In this document: positions 11,990 to 24,887 of the stretch, piece by piece | How the letters are laid out: every line of letters starts with the position of its first letter | How positions within the stretch are numbered: the stretch's first letter is position 1 | Assembly (NCBI GenBank): GCA_025526915.1 | Contig: JAHLKH010000060.1 | Location: 62,001-126,000, forward strand | DNA: 64,000 nt | Direction: 5' to 3' | Origin: Entophlyctis helioformis | Lineage: Eukaryota; Chytridiomycota; Chytridiomycetes; Chytridiales; Chytriomycetaceae | The notes under the pieces: generated by a model | Database searches by the model: none | Seen by the model: only the letters and a program-made list of their open reading frames with translations | Told to the model about the DNA's origin: nothing | Translations under genes and position numbers: made by a program

Positions 11990-14900
11990 ATGACGACCAA
12001 GAAGCCGGCAGCAAAGGCGGCAAAGGCGGCAAAGGCGGCACAGACAACAGCGCAGAAGGCGGCGCAGAAGGCGGCGGCCGTGAAGGAGGCTGCACACGGG
12101 CCGTCCGTCTCGCCCGCCTCGCCCGCCTCGTCCGACGCTGTGCCAGCAACCCGCCAGACACCCGCTCGCACATCCACAGGCGACTCGCACGCCGCTGCCC
12201 CTGCGGTCCGGCTGCAGTTCAACGAGCGGCTCGTCTCCACCAACCCGGCCAAGCCCATCGCCGTCTCGGAGCTTGTGCGCCGTCTGCAGGTGCGCTGCCT
12301 CGCCTGCATCGCCTACTTCGCCTGCATCGCCCTGCTTCTCCAGGCCATCTGTCTCACCTGCCCGCCTGTCTCTCGCTCGGACTGTGCTGCGACCTGCCTC
12401 ATCTCGTGTCCGATTCGGACGCTGTACATGCGATGTCTGCACATGCACATGCCATGCCGCTGTCCCAGGATCTGCATGGCGAGCTCAAGCACTTGGAGAA
12501 CCCGGGCGCAGACACGCCGCCAGAGTCTCTCGCAGCCGTCTGCAAGGAGCTCGTCTCCAAGTCGCTGCTGCACCACAAGGACAAGGGCGTGCGCATTCTG
12601 ACTGCCTGCTGTCTCGCCGAGCTTCTGAGACTGAATGCCCCGCATGTGCCCTTTGATGTCCCAAGCTTCCGCGTAAGCCCCTGCAGCCCTGCCCACTGTG
12701 CATGCCATGCGTATGCCGTCTGCTCGTCGTGATCGGCCCGCCATGCTGATCCCCCCTGATGCTGCTGCTGCTGCTGCTTGCAGGCCGTCTTTGAGCTCTT
12801 CTTCCAGTTGATCCCTGGCGTCACCGACTCCAAGCACGCCTACTTTGCGCTGTCGTATGAGCTGCTCGAGTGTCTCAATGCGGCAAAGTCATTCACGCTC
12901 GTCTCCAAGCTCAATGCAGACGAGCTCGTCGTTGCCTTTTTCGACAACATCTTCAAGGCTGTCCGGTGAGCCAACGTCTCATCTTGGCTTGAACGCGTCC
13001 TGCCGTCCAAACGCGCGAGCTCACCAATGTCATGCTCGCCATCTCTGCAGACAGGACATGTCGCAAAGCGTCATTGTGTGTCTCCTTGATCTGCTGCAGC
13101 AAGTCATTGAGGACTCTCAGTACCTTCACCACGACATTATCGACATTCTCCTGGCGCAACTGAGCCCGTCTCAAAAGGTATGCTTGCATCCCCACATGAG
13201 ATTGCTGATCTCTTGGCAATTCTTATGCGCGTGGCTGATCTTGTGGTCGCTTCCTCGTCCATGCAGGCGGCTTCTCCGACCGCCCACCAGATCGCCTGCG
13301 AGCTCTGCCAGGCATCCGCAGACAAACTGCAGCGCTATGTGTGCCAGTACTTTAGCGATATTCTGGTGGCTGCCGGAAAGAACGTGACCGACGACACCAA
13401 CCCAGAGCAGTTCCGCGCCGCACACAGGCTGATCATTGATATATACCGCGCTGCTCCAGACATTCTGCTCAACGTCATCCCGCAGCTTGAGGAAGAGCTC
13501 AAGGTGGACGCCTTGCCGATGCGCATGCTTGCGCTCACCTCCCTGGGAGAGATGCTGGTGCAGTCTGGCGGCACTCTGATTGCCATCTATCCAAGTGTCT
13601 GGAAGTCGTGGTGTGACAGGTACGACCAGCCGCAGTCAATACGCGTTGTGTGAGGGAGAGGATTCGACACTGATCCATCCATGCATGCCAACAGACGCAA
13701 CGACAAGAATGTGACTATTCGCGTCGAATGGATCAAGTACTGCGCATGGGTCGTCTCCAAACACCAGCAGGTCTTTGTAGAGGTCAAGGGTACGCGTTCG
13801 ATGTTCTGTCGTGCCAGCTCCACTGGCTGTGCATGAACGCGCGTGGCTGCCCCCCATACTAACCAGTGCGTCTGCCATCTGCAGCCGATCTGCAGCAGAA
13901 GCTTATGGATCCTGACGAGCGAGTGCGCGTCGAGGCCATCAAGGCCATTGGCACCATTGGAAGCGAGTATCCACACTTGCTTGACATGGACACCCTCAAG
14001 GCATTGACCATGCGGTGCCGCGACAAGAAGGTGCCTGCTCTTTGCACCCTGCCAGCGTCTCTTGGCATGGGCTGACTCTTGTGCTGTCTCTTTGGCCTGC
14101 AGTCGTCTGTCCGCTCTGACGCCATTGAGGTGGTCGCGGGTCTCTACAACCATCTCCACAGCCTCTCACAGTACGTGGCCGTCATCTGTTGTGCTTGCAG
14201 CTTTGCAAAACTGACAGCCCCCTCGCTGTTGGCGACAACAGGCAGCTTTCCACGGATGCGCCGGGCGAGCATGGTCTTGAGTCGTATGCCTGGCTTGCCG
14301 GAGACTTGCTGGAGCTTCTGTACTTGAGCGATCCTGAAACGACGTAGGTTCATGGCCACTCACCAGATCACGGCTTGATGCTGTTGATTGTCTAACCTCT
14401 GTGTGTATCCCACCGTGCACAGGATTCTGGTTGAGAAAGCAGTCTGCATCCACCTCTTGCCGCAGCTACCCAACGACAAGGAGCGCGTCCAGCGCATCAT
14501 CACTCTGCTGCACTACCTGAACGAGAAGCAGCACAAGGCCTTTTTGAGTATCCTGAGTCGCAGAGCCAACAGCATTTACGAGATGGGCATTTTCATCCAG
14601 CAGTGCGAGCGGTACAATGCAAGTTGCCATGGTTTGCTGTACTCGCCTGTGCATCAGCCACGCCGGCTGACAACTGTGCGCGCTCTCTCAACAGGGAGGC
14701 ATCATGGACGCAGATGCAGAGAGCATTGAAAAGGGGCTGAACACGCTTGTGGCCCACATGAGTGGTACGTCGATTCCCCATGATTTGTTGCTCGTTTAGC
14801 CATGCCCACATCACCCGAGACGTTCTATGCGGTAGTATGCTCATCCCTGTGTCCCTCTCACAGGCTCGTTTCCAGATCCCAAGAAGGCGCAAACGCTGTT

Positions 14901-17900
14901 GCACAAGTTTGCGTCAGTGAACGACCGCCGTGTCTACCAACTGATCCGGGCCATTATGAATCCGCAGAGCGACTTTAAGCGTATCGTGCGCGATCAGAAA
15001 GAGCTGCAAAAGCGTCTTGAGCAGCACGGCGGCTCACTGGCCGAGACATTTGCAGTGCTGCAGCGACGCGTGTCGCTCGCACTCGTAGGACGCACCACGA
15101 TCGAGACTCTGATGCAGATGCTGCACGACGCTCGTCGTGGATTGCAAGAGGACTGGTTTGCTGTCATGGAAAACACGGCCAAGCAGCTGATGCGCGTAAG
15201 TTGCAGTGTTCACTGTGCCGACACATCTTGAAGCACAGCATGAACTGACTCGCATGTGAATAGGATGTTGCAACACACTTCCCAGCCGTGTATCAGACAC
15301 AGATCCAGTCGTTTGTGGAAATCATCGTGCCTGGCCAGGAGGGTGCTGCCGGTGCGTGTTTCTATCCACAGTCCCTGTTGCCGTTCCGCCACAGTTGCTG
15401 ACAGGCCTACCTGCCGTGACTTTTGATAGTGGGCGACGCTTTGGAGGCCTTGGCACGTTATCTCAAGACGTTCCCGCAAGATGCGCCCAAGGACGCAGCT
15501 GTTGTTGCAAAGCTGCAAGAGCTGGCACTGTCTGGATCGCCCGAGCAAGCAAAGCACGCCATGATTGCCCTTGCGCAAGGCAAGCACACCGAGGCATGCA
15601 CGCAAACAGTCCAGGTACCATCGCATCGTTGCCAAGCATGCCAGAATGGACAGTGTACGCATGGATATGCTGACATGATTGCATTCGATGCGACAGACGA
15701 TCGTCTCCAACCTGTCGCTCGACAATGACAAGCTTGTGGCGCACTTGCTCGTCCTGAATGCAGCTGCCCGCTACGCGTACCAGACTGCATACCGCCCCAG
15801 TGTCATGCCCATCATGAACTTTATCATCAAACAGGTGCTGCTGGCCAATCGCAGCGAGCCCAGCGATGATGCGCTGGACTGGATCGAGTACAGCGACCTC
15901 GACAAGGACGGTAAAGTCAAGGTACGGGGCTGTGTGACTGTGACTCGTTTCGCCATCAACAGATGCGGCTAACTCGCAAGATCTTGCACAGATCCTTTGC
16001 CTTAAACTCGCCGTCAAGCCGCTGCTGAGCATGGCCGATGGCGAGGAGGATTCATCGAAAATGGACCTGGCAAAGCCTGCGCTCAAGCTGCTCCGTTCCG
16101 TCCTGGACAATGCTGGCGAAATTGCAAGCAGCGGTCCGTCCACAAGGTAGATACTCGACAGAGCGTGGCTCCTGCTCTGCTGCAATGGTGTCTTGCTGAC
16201 AATCTGGCCTGCATGTGCCACCAGTCCTGCATTCAAGTCTCATCTTCGGCTGACGGCTGGCATCTGCATGCTCAAGCTATCGCGCAGGAAGCAGCTGCGA
16301 CCACTCTTGGACGCCATTGACACGAAACGCACGGCTCTCCTCGTGCAAGATCCGGTCTTTTATGTCCGCAACGCGTTTGCCACAAAGCTGTGCGCATTCA
16401 TCCAGAGTGCCCAGGTGCCGTCAGACTATGTGATTATGCTCATGCTCATGGCACACGAGCCAGACGTCCTCCTCAAGAGCCAAATCAAGTCGTTTGTTTG
16501 TCGCAGAGCCAAGCAGATGCGCGCAGGTACATGTGGTTTGGCTGCCGACATCTTTCGCTCTCATCTGACACTTGCTTGATGGTCGTTGTCTCTGGCCACA
16601 GTCGATGACATCTCCAACTCACCGCTTCTGGAGAATACGTTCGGAGGGCTCTTGCATCTGGTTTCGCATCATCCCGACTTTTCCGCTGCCCAAGACGACC
16701 TTGAGAGTGCTGAAGGGTGCGTTGGATGTGGCACTTGAAACGGCGCGTTGCATGACCGTCTGCGCGAAGCTGATGCGGTACATGTCGACAGGTATCTCCA
16801 GTTCTTCCTCGACTCGGTGTCGACCGCAGAGAACGTCGCTCTCCTGTACAGCATTGCCGCCAAACTCAAAACCGTCAGCGACAAGCATGCGCTCGACTCT
16901 GATGTTCGTGGTGTTGCCTGGTTGCTGCCCATGAACGGACCTCTGCTGACGATAGCCCAAACAGAAACTGTACGTTATCAGCGAGGTGGCGCAAGTCATG
17001 ATCCACGACAGAGCCTCGTCCAACTCATGGACGCTGCAGTCCTGGCCAGGCCGCGTGCCACTGTCCAGCAAGCTCTTTGATCACCTGCCTTTGTCGGATG
17101 CGTCTGCGGTATGTAGTCATCCCGGCTGTTCAATGCTGGCGGATTCCAGCTGGCTGACGAGTGCCGCTCGTCAACAGAACATCAAGCGAGCGTATCTCGA
17201 CCAAGACTTTATCAAGGGACGCTCTCAGAGGTCACGGGTAGGTGGTCATGCTGACTGGTTGTCGTTGTTCCCTTGGTGATGTCGCTGCCCAGTCTCACCA
17301 TTGCATGGATAGACTCCTGTGAAGCGATCTGCAGCTCATGACACCTCGTTCCGCTCGAGCGCTGCTCCTTCGCCAGTATCAACACCGTCGCGTCGCACAG
17401 ACTCTGCGACAAAGCGCAAAAAGTCCATGCTGACAGGTGGCAGCAGCGACGAGGAGCAGAGCAACAGCGATGACGATGCGTCAGCCAGTCCGGTCGCAAA
17501 GCGAAAGGCGCTGGCTGGCGGTGCCGGTGGCGCACGACAGACACCGCGACAGAGGCGTCTGTCCAAAGAAACCGAGCTGGTTGCCGGTCAAGCAGCCACG
17601 TCTGGAAGTGGGGCTCGTGGTGATGATGCTGTGACGCCATTGCGCAGGTGAGGTGGCTATGGCCAGCGTCTTGCGATTGTGTAAACTGGAAAGCTAACAT
17701 GTGTGGTTGACTGGCAGATCATCACGCGCTGTTGCGCCAGCAAAGCCTGTGGTTGATGGCGATGATGACGACGACGACGATGACGACAGCAATGACGATG
17801 CAGACGATCACATGGACGCGGTGGATGATGGCGTGGAGACTCTGACCGCCAAGCAGCCAAAGCAATCGGCACGCCAGGGAAAGGCAAAGCAGGCTGGCCC

Positions 17901-18084
17901 ATCTCGCGCCAAGGGCAAGACGCGTGTTGATGAAATGGCCGATGGATCGACTGAGCAAGAGGATCAGCAAATGCACACTGATCCAGTGGAGGAAGCAATC
18001 GAGGAGGTGGAGGAAGAAGAGGCCGCGGCTGGCAAACGGCCTCGCCGTGCTGCTCCTCGTCGTGGCGCAGCAGCCAAAAAGTAG
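11990..18084 (+). CDS. PDS5: PDS5 cohesin-associated factor
   Basis: HEAT-repeat regulator that binds cohesin on chromosomes and controls sister-chromatid cohesion. It has about twenty introns; the first exons are 11990-12289, 12469-12672, 12784-12965, 13051-13177, 13267-13619, 13695-13789 and 13885-14030, all with consistent phases. Family signatures in order: SLLHHKDKGVRILTACCLAE, YELLECLNAAKSF, an HEAT region ending SRRANSIYEMGIFIQQCERY, KFASVNDRRVYQLIRAIM, YLQFFLDSVSTAENVALLY and KLYVISEVAQVMIHDRAS. The N-terminus is a Lys/Ala repeat (KAAKAAKAAQ). The tail (from about 17310) is disordered, with a nine-Asp run and basic C-terminal KRPRRAAPRRGAAAKK, as in other PDS5 tails. One intron (14619-14694) is GC-AG: NGG is reconstructed exactly only with a gcaagt donor. 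Stop at 18084, tail to tail with centrin. Confidence 0.93.
14619..14694 (+). other. GC-AG intron in PDS5
   Basis: The donor reads AAT|gcaagt and the acceptor aacag|GGA. Joining at these points is phase 0 and restores the conserved Asn-Gly-Gly of PDS5 proteins. No GT donor nearby keeps the frame. Confidence 0.75.
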
Positions 18085-18184
18085 TCGACGACAAGATGCG
18101 ACGAAGCTGGGATTGATTGAAAGGGATCTGTTCATTTGAGCGCTGTCTGCACTCTTTCCAAGTTCAGCAAGGGCCGACGGCAGC

Positions 18185-19138
<954 letters not shown>

Positions 19139-19391
19139 TCAGCAGCAAACACCATGTATCGGCCCACCAGCCAGCCGACCAGCCAGCCGACCTGCCAGCC
19201 AGCCACCTAAGCAACGACCAGCCTGCACCATGTTGGGCTCGAGTTCGGACGAACCATCATGTTGTGATCTTGGTCGCGTTGGCGTGTTTGGTGAACGTAA
19301 ACGAAGAAGCGGCCCGGTTCTCACACCATCGCATTCAACCATCACTTTTAAAAATATGCCTTCAGTTTGGAATGAGGTGGGGGCGAGCATC

Positions 19392-20999
19392 TCAAGGGGT
19401 GCGAGCCATGGCATTGACGGAAATGCCGCGCAGCTCGTCAGAAGGATCGCGCTCCATCAACTCGCGGAAAGCCTGCTTGATGGGCTTGCCTTGGTAGAGA
19501 ACAGCGTACACCTGGTCAGTGATGGGCGAATCGACGTCAAGGCGACGGGCGAGCTCGTAAGCAGCCTTGGTGGTGGCAACACCCTCTGCCACAGATCCGA
19601 GAGAAGTGACAATCTCCTCGAGGGTCTCGCCCTGGCCAAGGCGGTAGCCGACAGTAAAGTTGCGCGACTTTTCAGACGTGCACGTGAGAAGCAGGTCGCC
19701 AACGCCGCTCTGTCGGTCGTGTGCCATGCAAAGTGTGGATTAGCATTACAGACAAGACATGCTCAATGGTCGGCGATAGGGTCCATGCTTACAAGGCCGG
19801 CAAAAGTGAGCGGGTTAGCGCCAAGAGCGATGCCAAAGCGAGTAATCTCTGCAAGGCCGCGAGTAATGAGCGCTGCCCGCGAGTTCATCTGGAATCCGAC
19901 GCCAGAGCAGGCACCAGACGCAAGGGCAATGACGTTCTTGAGTGCACCAGCAACTTCAACGCCCACCGTGTCGTGGATCTCGTAGACGCGGAAGTGAGGG
20001 GCATGAAAGAGCCGCTGAGTGCGCTTGGATCGAAGAGTCGACTTGCTTGCCACCGACACGCACGACTGCACATCAAGCGGCGCATTTTACCAGAGCAATG
20101 ATTGCATCCGACAGCTGGTCAGCAAGCGGGATGGCGGTGCAGCAGGAAGGTGTGTAGGACGGCACAAACGACAACCAAGGCGGCTTACAGGCTGGCGTTT
20201 GACGATTTCGGCAGCAAAGCTTGGACCAGAAAGGAATGCGGCGCGCTCGCCAATGTCGCTACCGCAGACTTCAATGGCAATGTCGTTGGGAAGCTTGCCT
20301 GTCGACACTTCGATGCCCTTGTTGACAAACACAACCAGGTGGCGCAGCGAGAGGTTGCCACGAATCTGCTGGAGGATGGATCTGTGCCGTCGGGTGCAAA
20401 AGGTCAGCGGCCAGCCAGCACTGGCACATGTAGCAGCGTGCGATCGATGAACGAACCGCATGTGTTGAGTGGGGATGGACATCAGAATGACAGTGGCGGC
20501 CTCGAGCGTCTCTGCCGAAAGGGATGTTGTTGCTTTGAGAGTGGGGCTCAGCTCGACCTGGCGGGCTCGCTTGGTGAGTCTCGGCAACAGGCCAGCGGGC
20601 AGTGGTGCGCCTGCTTACATTGGGCATGTACTTGTGGTTCTTGTGATCGTGGTTGATGCCGTCGACGAGACGCTGGTCTCTGGCCCAGATGGTGACGTCG
20701 TGCCCAAGGTCTTTGTTGAGACGAGACGGCATGCCGCATCCCGCCACGCCATGCGGAGGCGTTCATGTGACGTTTGTCCATCCATCGTCAGCCAGACGCC
20801 TGGGCCGGTGCAAACGGCAGGCTTGCGCTGTGCCGCACAGGCGGGCAGCGCAGACAGACAGACCTGAGAGGTGGTCTGCGAGGCAGGTTCCAAAGTTTCC
20901 AGCGCCAACAACGAGCACGCGCTCAGGCGAGCCGTCTGAGCCGTCCGAGGTCTCTCTCAGCGCAACTGGGCTGTCCTCACGTGACAGGATGGCACCCAT
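19392..20999 (-). CDS. NAD-dependent glycerol-3-phosphate dehydrogenase, GpsA type
   Basis: Reduces dihydroxyacetone phosphate to sn-glycerol 3-phosphate with NAD(P)H, feeding lipid synthesis and redox balance. Six minus-strand exons (20864-20999, 20619-20710, 20457-20557, 20189-20381, 19793-20065, 19392-19709) join in phase to 370 residues, the usual length. Motifs in order: Rossmann loop [85 protein letters not shown] with the catalytic-region Lys, and [18 protein letters not shown]. The GPSFA and GDLLLTC forms are those of bacterial, plastid and trypanosomatid GpsA enzymes; classical fungal Gpd1 has different sequence there. The C-terminus (NAMARTP) is not a PTS1 signal. A truncated Fanzor copy lies about 70 bp upstream of the start codon. 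Confidence 0.9.
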
Positions 21000-21065
21000 T
21001 GTCAGATTGTTTAATGGACGACAAGAAATGATAAAGTCGATCCTGGTCGACAGGCTGATCGACTG

Positions 21066-21890
21066 GCGTGTGCGTCAAGTAGAGCGGCCGTTGTCCAAAG
21101 AGCAGATGCCACAGTGCGACCATCCCGATGTTGGTGGCTCCAAGCACATCGCGGTGGTAGACAGTCTTGCATGGTATGCACTCGTAGCGTCGCAGGTTGG
21201 TGCGGTTCTTGTCTGGGATCCGCTGCTTGCACTGCGGGCACATCTGGCTGGTCAGGTTCTCATTGCAGCGGTAGATCTGTGTGTGTGTGTGTGTGCATGA
21301 TCGTGTGTCAGTTGGTGCACAGATGGATGGATGGATGGACAGCATGGCATCAGACGCACATAGGCATATCCAGACGACCGCAGATGCCTGATGAGAAACT
21401 TCTCAAACACAGCGTGCCGGCCACCTTGGCCTGTAAAGTCGATGCCAAATGCCCACACAACGGGAATGTTGTCCTTTGCTGACTTTGTTCGGTCGACAGG
21501 GAGGCCCTGAGACGCACGAGATGCGCGATATCTAGTGGTCGATCCTGCCAGCTTCATGATGCCCTCAAGAGCGTTTCCGCGATCAGACGTGCGGCTGCTG
21601 CGCATGGTGAACCGCTTGTCCTTGACCTTCTGTGGAATGCCATGCCATGCCATGCCATCCAGTGCAATCAGCAGGCAATCAAGCAGCATGGCGGCCGTGT
21701 CAATGGGCATACAGAACCAGAGAAACCGTACCCGTGCATTCAGGAATGGCGTGCAGTACGCATGGCAGCGCAGATCCCAAAAGGCTCTCTCGCCAGGCTT
21801 GACGTTTGGATCGGCATGCTTTGCTGTCTTGAATGCAATGGCCTCGTGGACGTTCGCAGCCTTGGCAAGTCGATTGTTGAGCCTGGCACA
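21066..21890 (-). pseudogene. 5'-truncated Fanzor (TnpB-like nuclease) copy
   Basis: Carries the C-terminal half of a Fanzor. Minus-strand order: exon with EAIAFKTAKHADPNVKPGER and FWDLRCHAYCTPFLNA, an intron, exon with KVKDKRFTMRSSRTSDRG and IPVVWAFGIDFTGQGGRH, an intron ending in a CA repeat, then NENLTSQMCPQCK, RRYECIPCKTVYHRDVLGATN (split: zinc ribbon CPQC/CIPC and RuvC-III HRD). The NEN-TS glutamate is where many eukaryotic Fanzors keep the RuvC-II acid. It is nearly identical, introns included, to the plus-strand copy at 38.08-38.87 kb. Homology begins within the intron just before an exon start (around 21890) and ends near 21066, so RuvC-I and the whole N-terminus are absent. A further open frame runs on upstream to an ATG at 22215 but resembles nothing I know. 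Confidence 0.8.
21278..21296. repeat. (GT)n microsatellite in Fanzor copy intron
   Basis: Read on the minus strand it is a CA run ending directly in the cag splice acceptor before the zinc-ribbon exon. The plus-strand Fanzor has the same arrangement. Confidence 0.8.
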
Positions 21891-22661
21891 GGAGCTTCTG
21901 TGATGCAGATGTGCACATCCACGGCTTGCAGGCTGTCGACACTGCCCGACGGTTTGTATCTTGAGCGAGGCAGCGTGGGCAGTTGGGCATGCCGACCAGC
22001 AACAGCGATGCGTTGCACTTGGGCTGGACACTGTTGCTCAGGACTGGTGGGAGTCTGCAGCCGCTCGTCTCCATGGCCATCTCGGACTGTCCGGCCATCG
22101 TGATCTTGGAAGTCGCGAGCGTGGCGATCTCGGCGGTCGTGGCAGGGCCGCCTCGGTTGTCGGAAGAGGGAGCCGTGCTTCCGACAAGGCTTGCATGAAT
22201 CGTGCTGGCCATCATGTGTCACGCCAGCACACACCGCCCGCAGCACGCAGCACGCAGCACGCACCGTGACGCCACCAGCGGGGGCAAACGCGTCCAGCAC
22301 ACGGTCGGAGTTTGTGTGGTTGGACGGATTGCGTCAAAGCCAGAACTCGCCGAGCGCTGTCCTGGCGTCCAACCTCCGCCTCAGATTCACTGGGTCAGAG
22401 CAGATCCCCCGCCGCATCTGGCAAGGTGGCGGCAAGGCGAGCGGAGCCAGCGAGAACGGCCCAACAGTGTGCTGGGAAACACGCATGAATCGCGCACGAA
22501 CATGGAGCGAACAGGCTGCTGGAGGCACACAGACACGCCAGATCTCCGCCCGGCCGTCTTTCCCTCGTCCCCGACATCCTCTTGCACACAGCAACACACA
22601 ACAACGCACATCAACACACACAGCAGCCTACACAACAGTGCAAGCACCATCCATCCAAGCA
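21891..22661. other. Intergenic stretch upstream of the repeat-bearing gene
   Basis: Roughly 770 bp between the truncated Fanzor and the plus-strand gene at 22662. A minus-strand open frame covers 21883-22215 (includes LVGMPNCPRCLAQD) with no recognisable family. A short tandem of about four GCAGCAC-like units lies at 22237-22263. Nothing else could be supported. Confidence 0.5.
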
Positions 22662-24823
22662 ATGGCCCGTGCCGTCTCGCTCCTCTCGCGTCTTGTCCTC
22701 ACGACCGTGGTGGTGACCGTCGCCATGCTTTCGCACTCGTCCGGCAGTCATGCTGTGTACGGGGCCAGAGCTGGCGGCGTCGTTTCCCCGCCGCCGTTCC
22801 AGGACATCAAGGACGTCTTGTTGAGCATCGTGAACGTGGTCGTCCACTTGGCCGTCCTCGTCGGTTTGCTTATGCCTGCCCTCGTCAATGCCTTCTTCGC
22901 CGTCCTCCCCCTTCTTTCGGTGAGTTGTGGTTGTCGTCGTCTGCATGTGTGTGCATGTTTCGTTGGGCATGCCTGCTGCTTGCCGTCTGCTGCCTGCCGT
23001 CTGCCGTCTGCCTCCGCCCTCGCTGAGCATACCGGCGTGGCTCACGGGGCGGCGAACTGGGTGGCTGAGCGTGTGGCTTGCACGTCTGTCGGAGTTTCGC
23101 GAGCGCGTCCAGCCTTGCCCGTTCTTGTTCGCGTGTTCATGCGAGCTGCTCTGGCTGACACCTCCGCCTGCACTTCCCGTCTTGCTCCAGTACGCCGCCA
23201 CTCTCTACCTGGGGTTCCGTCTGGCCCTGCTCGTTGTGAGCGGAGTCTTCGTTGCCGTCCGTGGAGTCTTCGTGGTCGTGAGCGGTGGCTGCCGTGCTGC
23301 GTGGGGCCTGTGCGCCAGTGAGAATCCCGAAGGAGCTTCCTCGGGTCATTCCACTCGCAGCATCAGACCCACGCCTCACGTTGCAGCCACCGCCGACTGC
23401 GAATGCTACACGGTCGATGGTTGTTATTGCATTGCTTGCCTTGACGCCGTCCTTGCGTCGCTCGCCATCCGGCTCCGCAACATCGACGCCGAGGCGCTTC
23501 TCGGAGAATCCATCGTAGCAGCCAAGGCTGCAGCTCGCGAGCTTGCCATGCTCTCTGCTCCTGTGGCTGCTCCTGTGGCTGCCGCGTCGATCACGCTTTC
23601 CGAGAATGACACGACCGCTGAGACCGATCCTGTTCCTCGCTGCGTCCATCGCGCTTCCCGAGGATGCCAAGACCGATGACACCGATCTTCTGCTGTTCGC
23701 TGCGTCCATCGCGCTCCCGAGGATGCCACGACCGATGAACCGATCTTCTGGTCCTCGCTGCGTCCATCGCGCTCCCGAGGATGCCAGGTCCGATGACACC
23801 GACCTCCTGCTGCTCGCTGCATCCATCGCGCTCCCCGAGGATGCCACGACCGATGACACCGACGTCCTGTTCCTCGCTGCGTCCATCGCGCTCCCCGAGG
23901 ATGCCACGACCGATGACACCGATCTTCTGCTGCTCGCTGCGTCCATCCCGCCCACTGAGGATATCCCTAGTGTTCAAGCCATGCGTGAATCCGAGCCGGT
24001 TCTCTCTGACAAGCTGGAGTCGCGTGCTTCGCGTGAGGCAAAGAAGATTACAAGGCTCATGAAGCAATACCAGATCGACCACCTGGAGACGCCTGCCGTG
24101 CGCTTCGAATTCTTCAACAGCGCCAAGCATCGTTATTCTCTTCTGTTCAAGTCTCGTGGTGCACGTCCAAGAGCCGAATCCAAGCTTGCCGCGACTGCTC
24201 CTTTGGCTGTCCCTATGACTGCGACGGCGGCTACTGCGTCGATCACGCTTTCCGAGAATGACACGGCCGACGAGATCCAGACCGCAGAGACCGATCTCCT
24301 GCCCCTTGCCACGTCCATTGTGCTCACCGAGGATATCCCTAGTGTTGTGTCGATTCTGCCTTCTGACGCCATCCTGACTGATGACAAGCTTAATGCTGCT
24401 GTTCCCGACACCACTGCCATCCTTGTTTCACCGCCTGTCGTCCATGACCACTTGACTTTCACTGCTGAATCACCAGCCACGTCCACTGACCTTGCACCTG
24501 CTCCTCAAGACGCGGCCGTTTCCGCAGCTCATGACCCGATCACCCACTCTCAGAGTGTCGTAGAACGGGCCAAGAGCGCCGAAAAGGCCGTTGTTGCAAG
24601 AGCACGCGAGTTTGGCGAACGCACTGGCGACCAGCTGGCAATCACCCAGATCATTGCCTACTCGCCAACTCGACTCGAATTCGATGTTCGGTGGCTGGTG
24701 AAGATCGGTACCTCGGACCGCAACCAAGTGCACGTCTCATTCTTTGAACCGTCGGTCGCAAAGCGTCTCATCCGTCAAGCAGTGAAGACGGAGATGTCTG
24801 ACAGGCCCTCGAGAGTATCGTGA
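22662..24823 (+). CDS. Unrecognised membrane or secreted protein with 20-residue tandem repeats
   Basis: I do not recognise the family. ATG 22662 opens with a hydrophobic segment (LVLTTVVVTVAML) that could be a signal peptide or anchor, followed by a second (IVNVVVHLAVLVGLLMPALV). The first exon ends at 22919 (gtgagt); the next coding stretch most plausibly starts at 23191, with two more hydrophobic stretches (LALLVVSGVFVAVRGVFVVV). From 23641 to about 23960 it carries a 60-bp tandem repeat encoding AASIALPEDATTDDTDLLLL. The last 200 residues are Ser/Thr/Ala/Asp-rich, ending with a compact segment (TRLEFDVRWLVKIGTSDRNQ). Frame shifts occur inside the repeats. Shifting once near 24800 gives a more basic ending (VKKNIRRGGKNKKR, stop 24885-24887), so the true C-terminus is uncertain. 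Confidence 0.6.
23641..23960 (+). repeat. 60-bp tandem repeat array (about 5.3 units)
   Basis: Units start at 23641, 23701, 23759, 23818, 23878 and 23938 and begin TGCGTCCATCGCGCTCC. Spacings are 60, 58, 59, 60 and 60 bp. The short units have lost bases in a CCCC run or in GATGACACC, shifting the frame; full-length units encode AASIALPEDA-TTDDTDLLLL. Confidence 0.9.
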
Positions 24824-24887
24824 AGACGCCATACGACCGACTGTCAAGAAGAACATCCGTCGCGGCGGCAAGAACAAGAAGCGCTGA

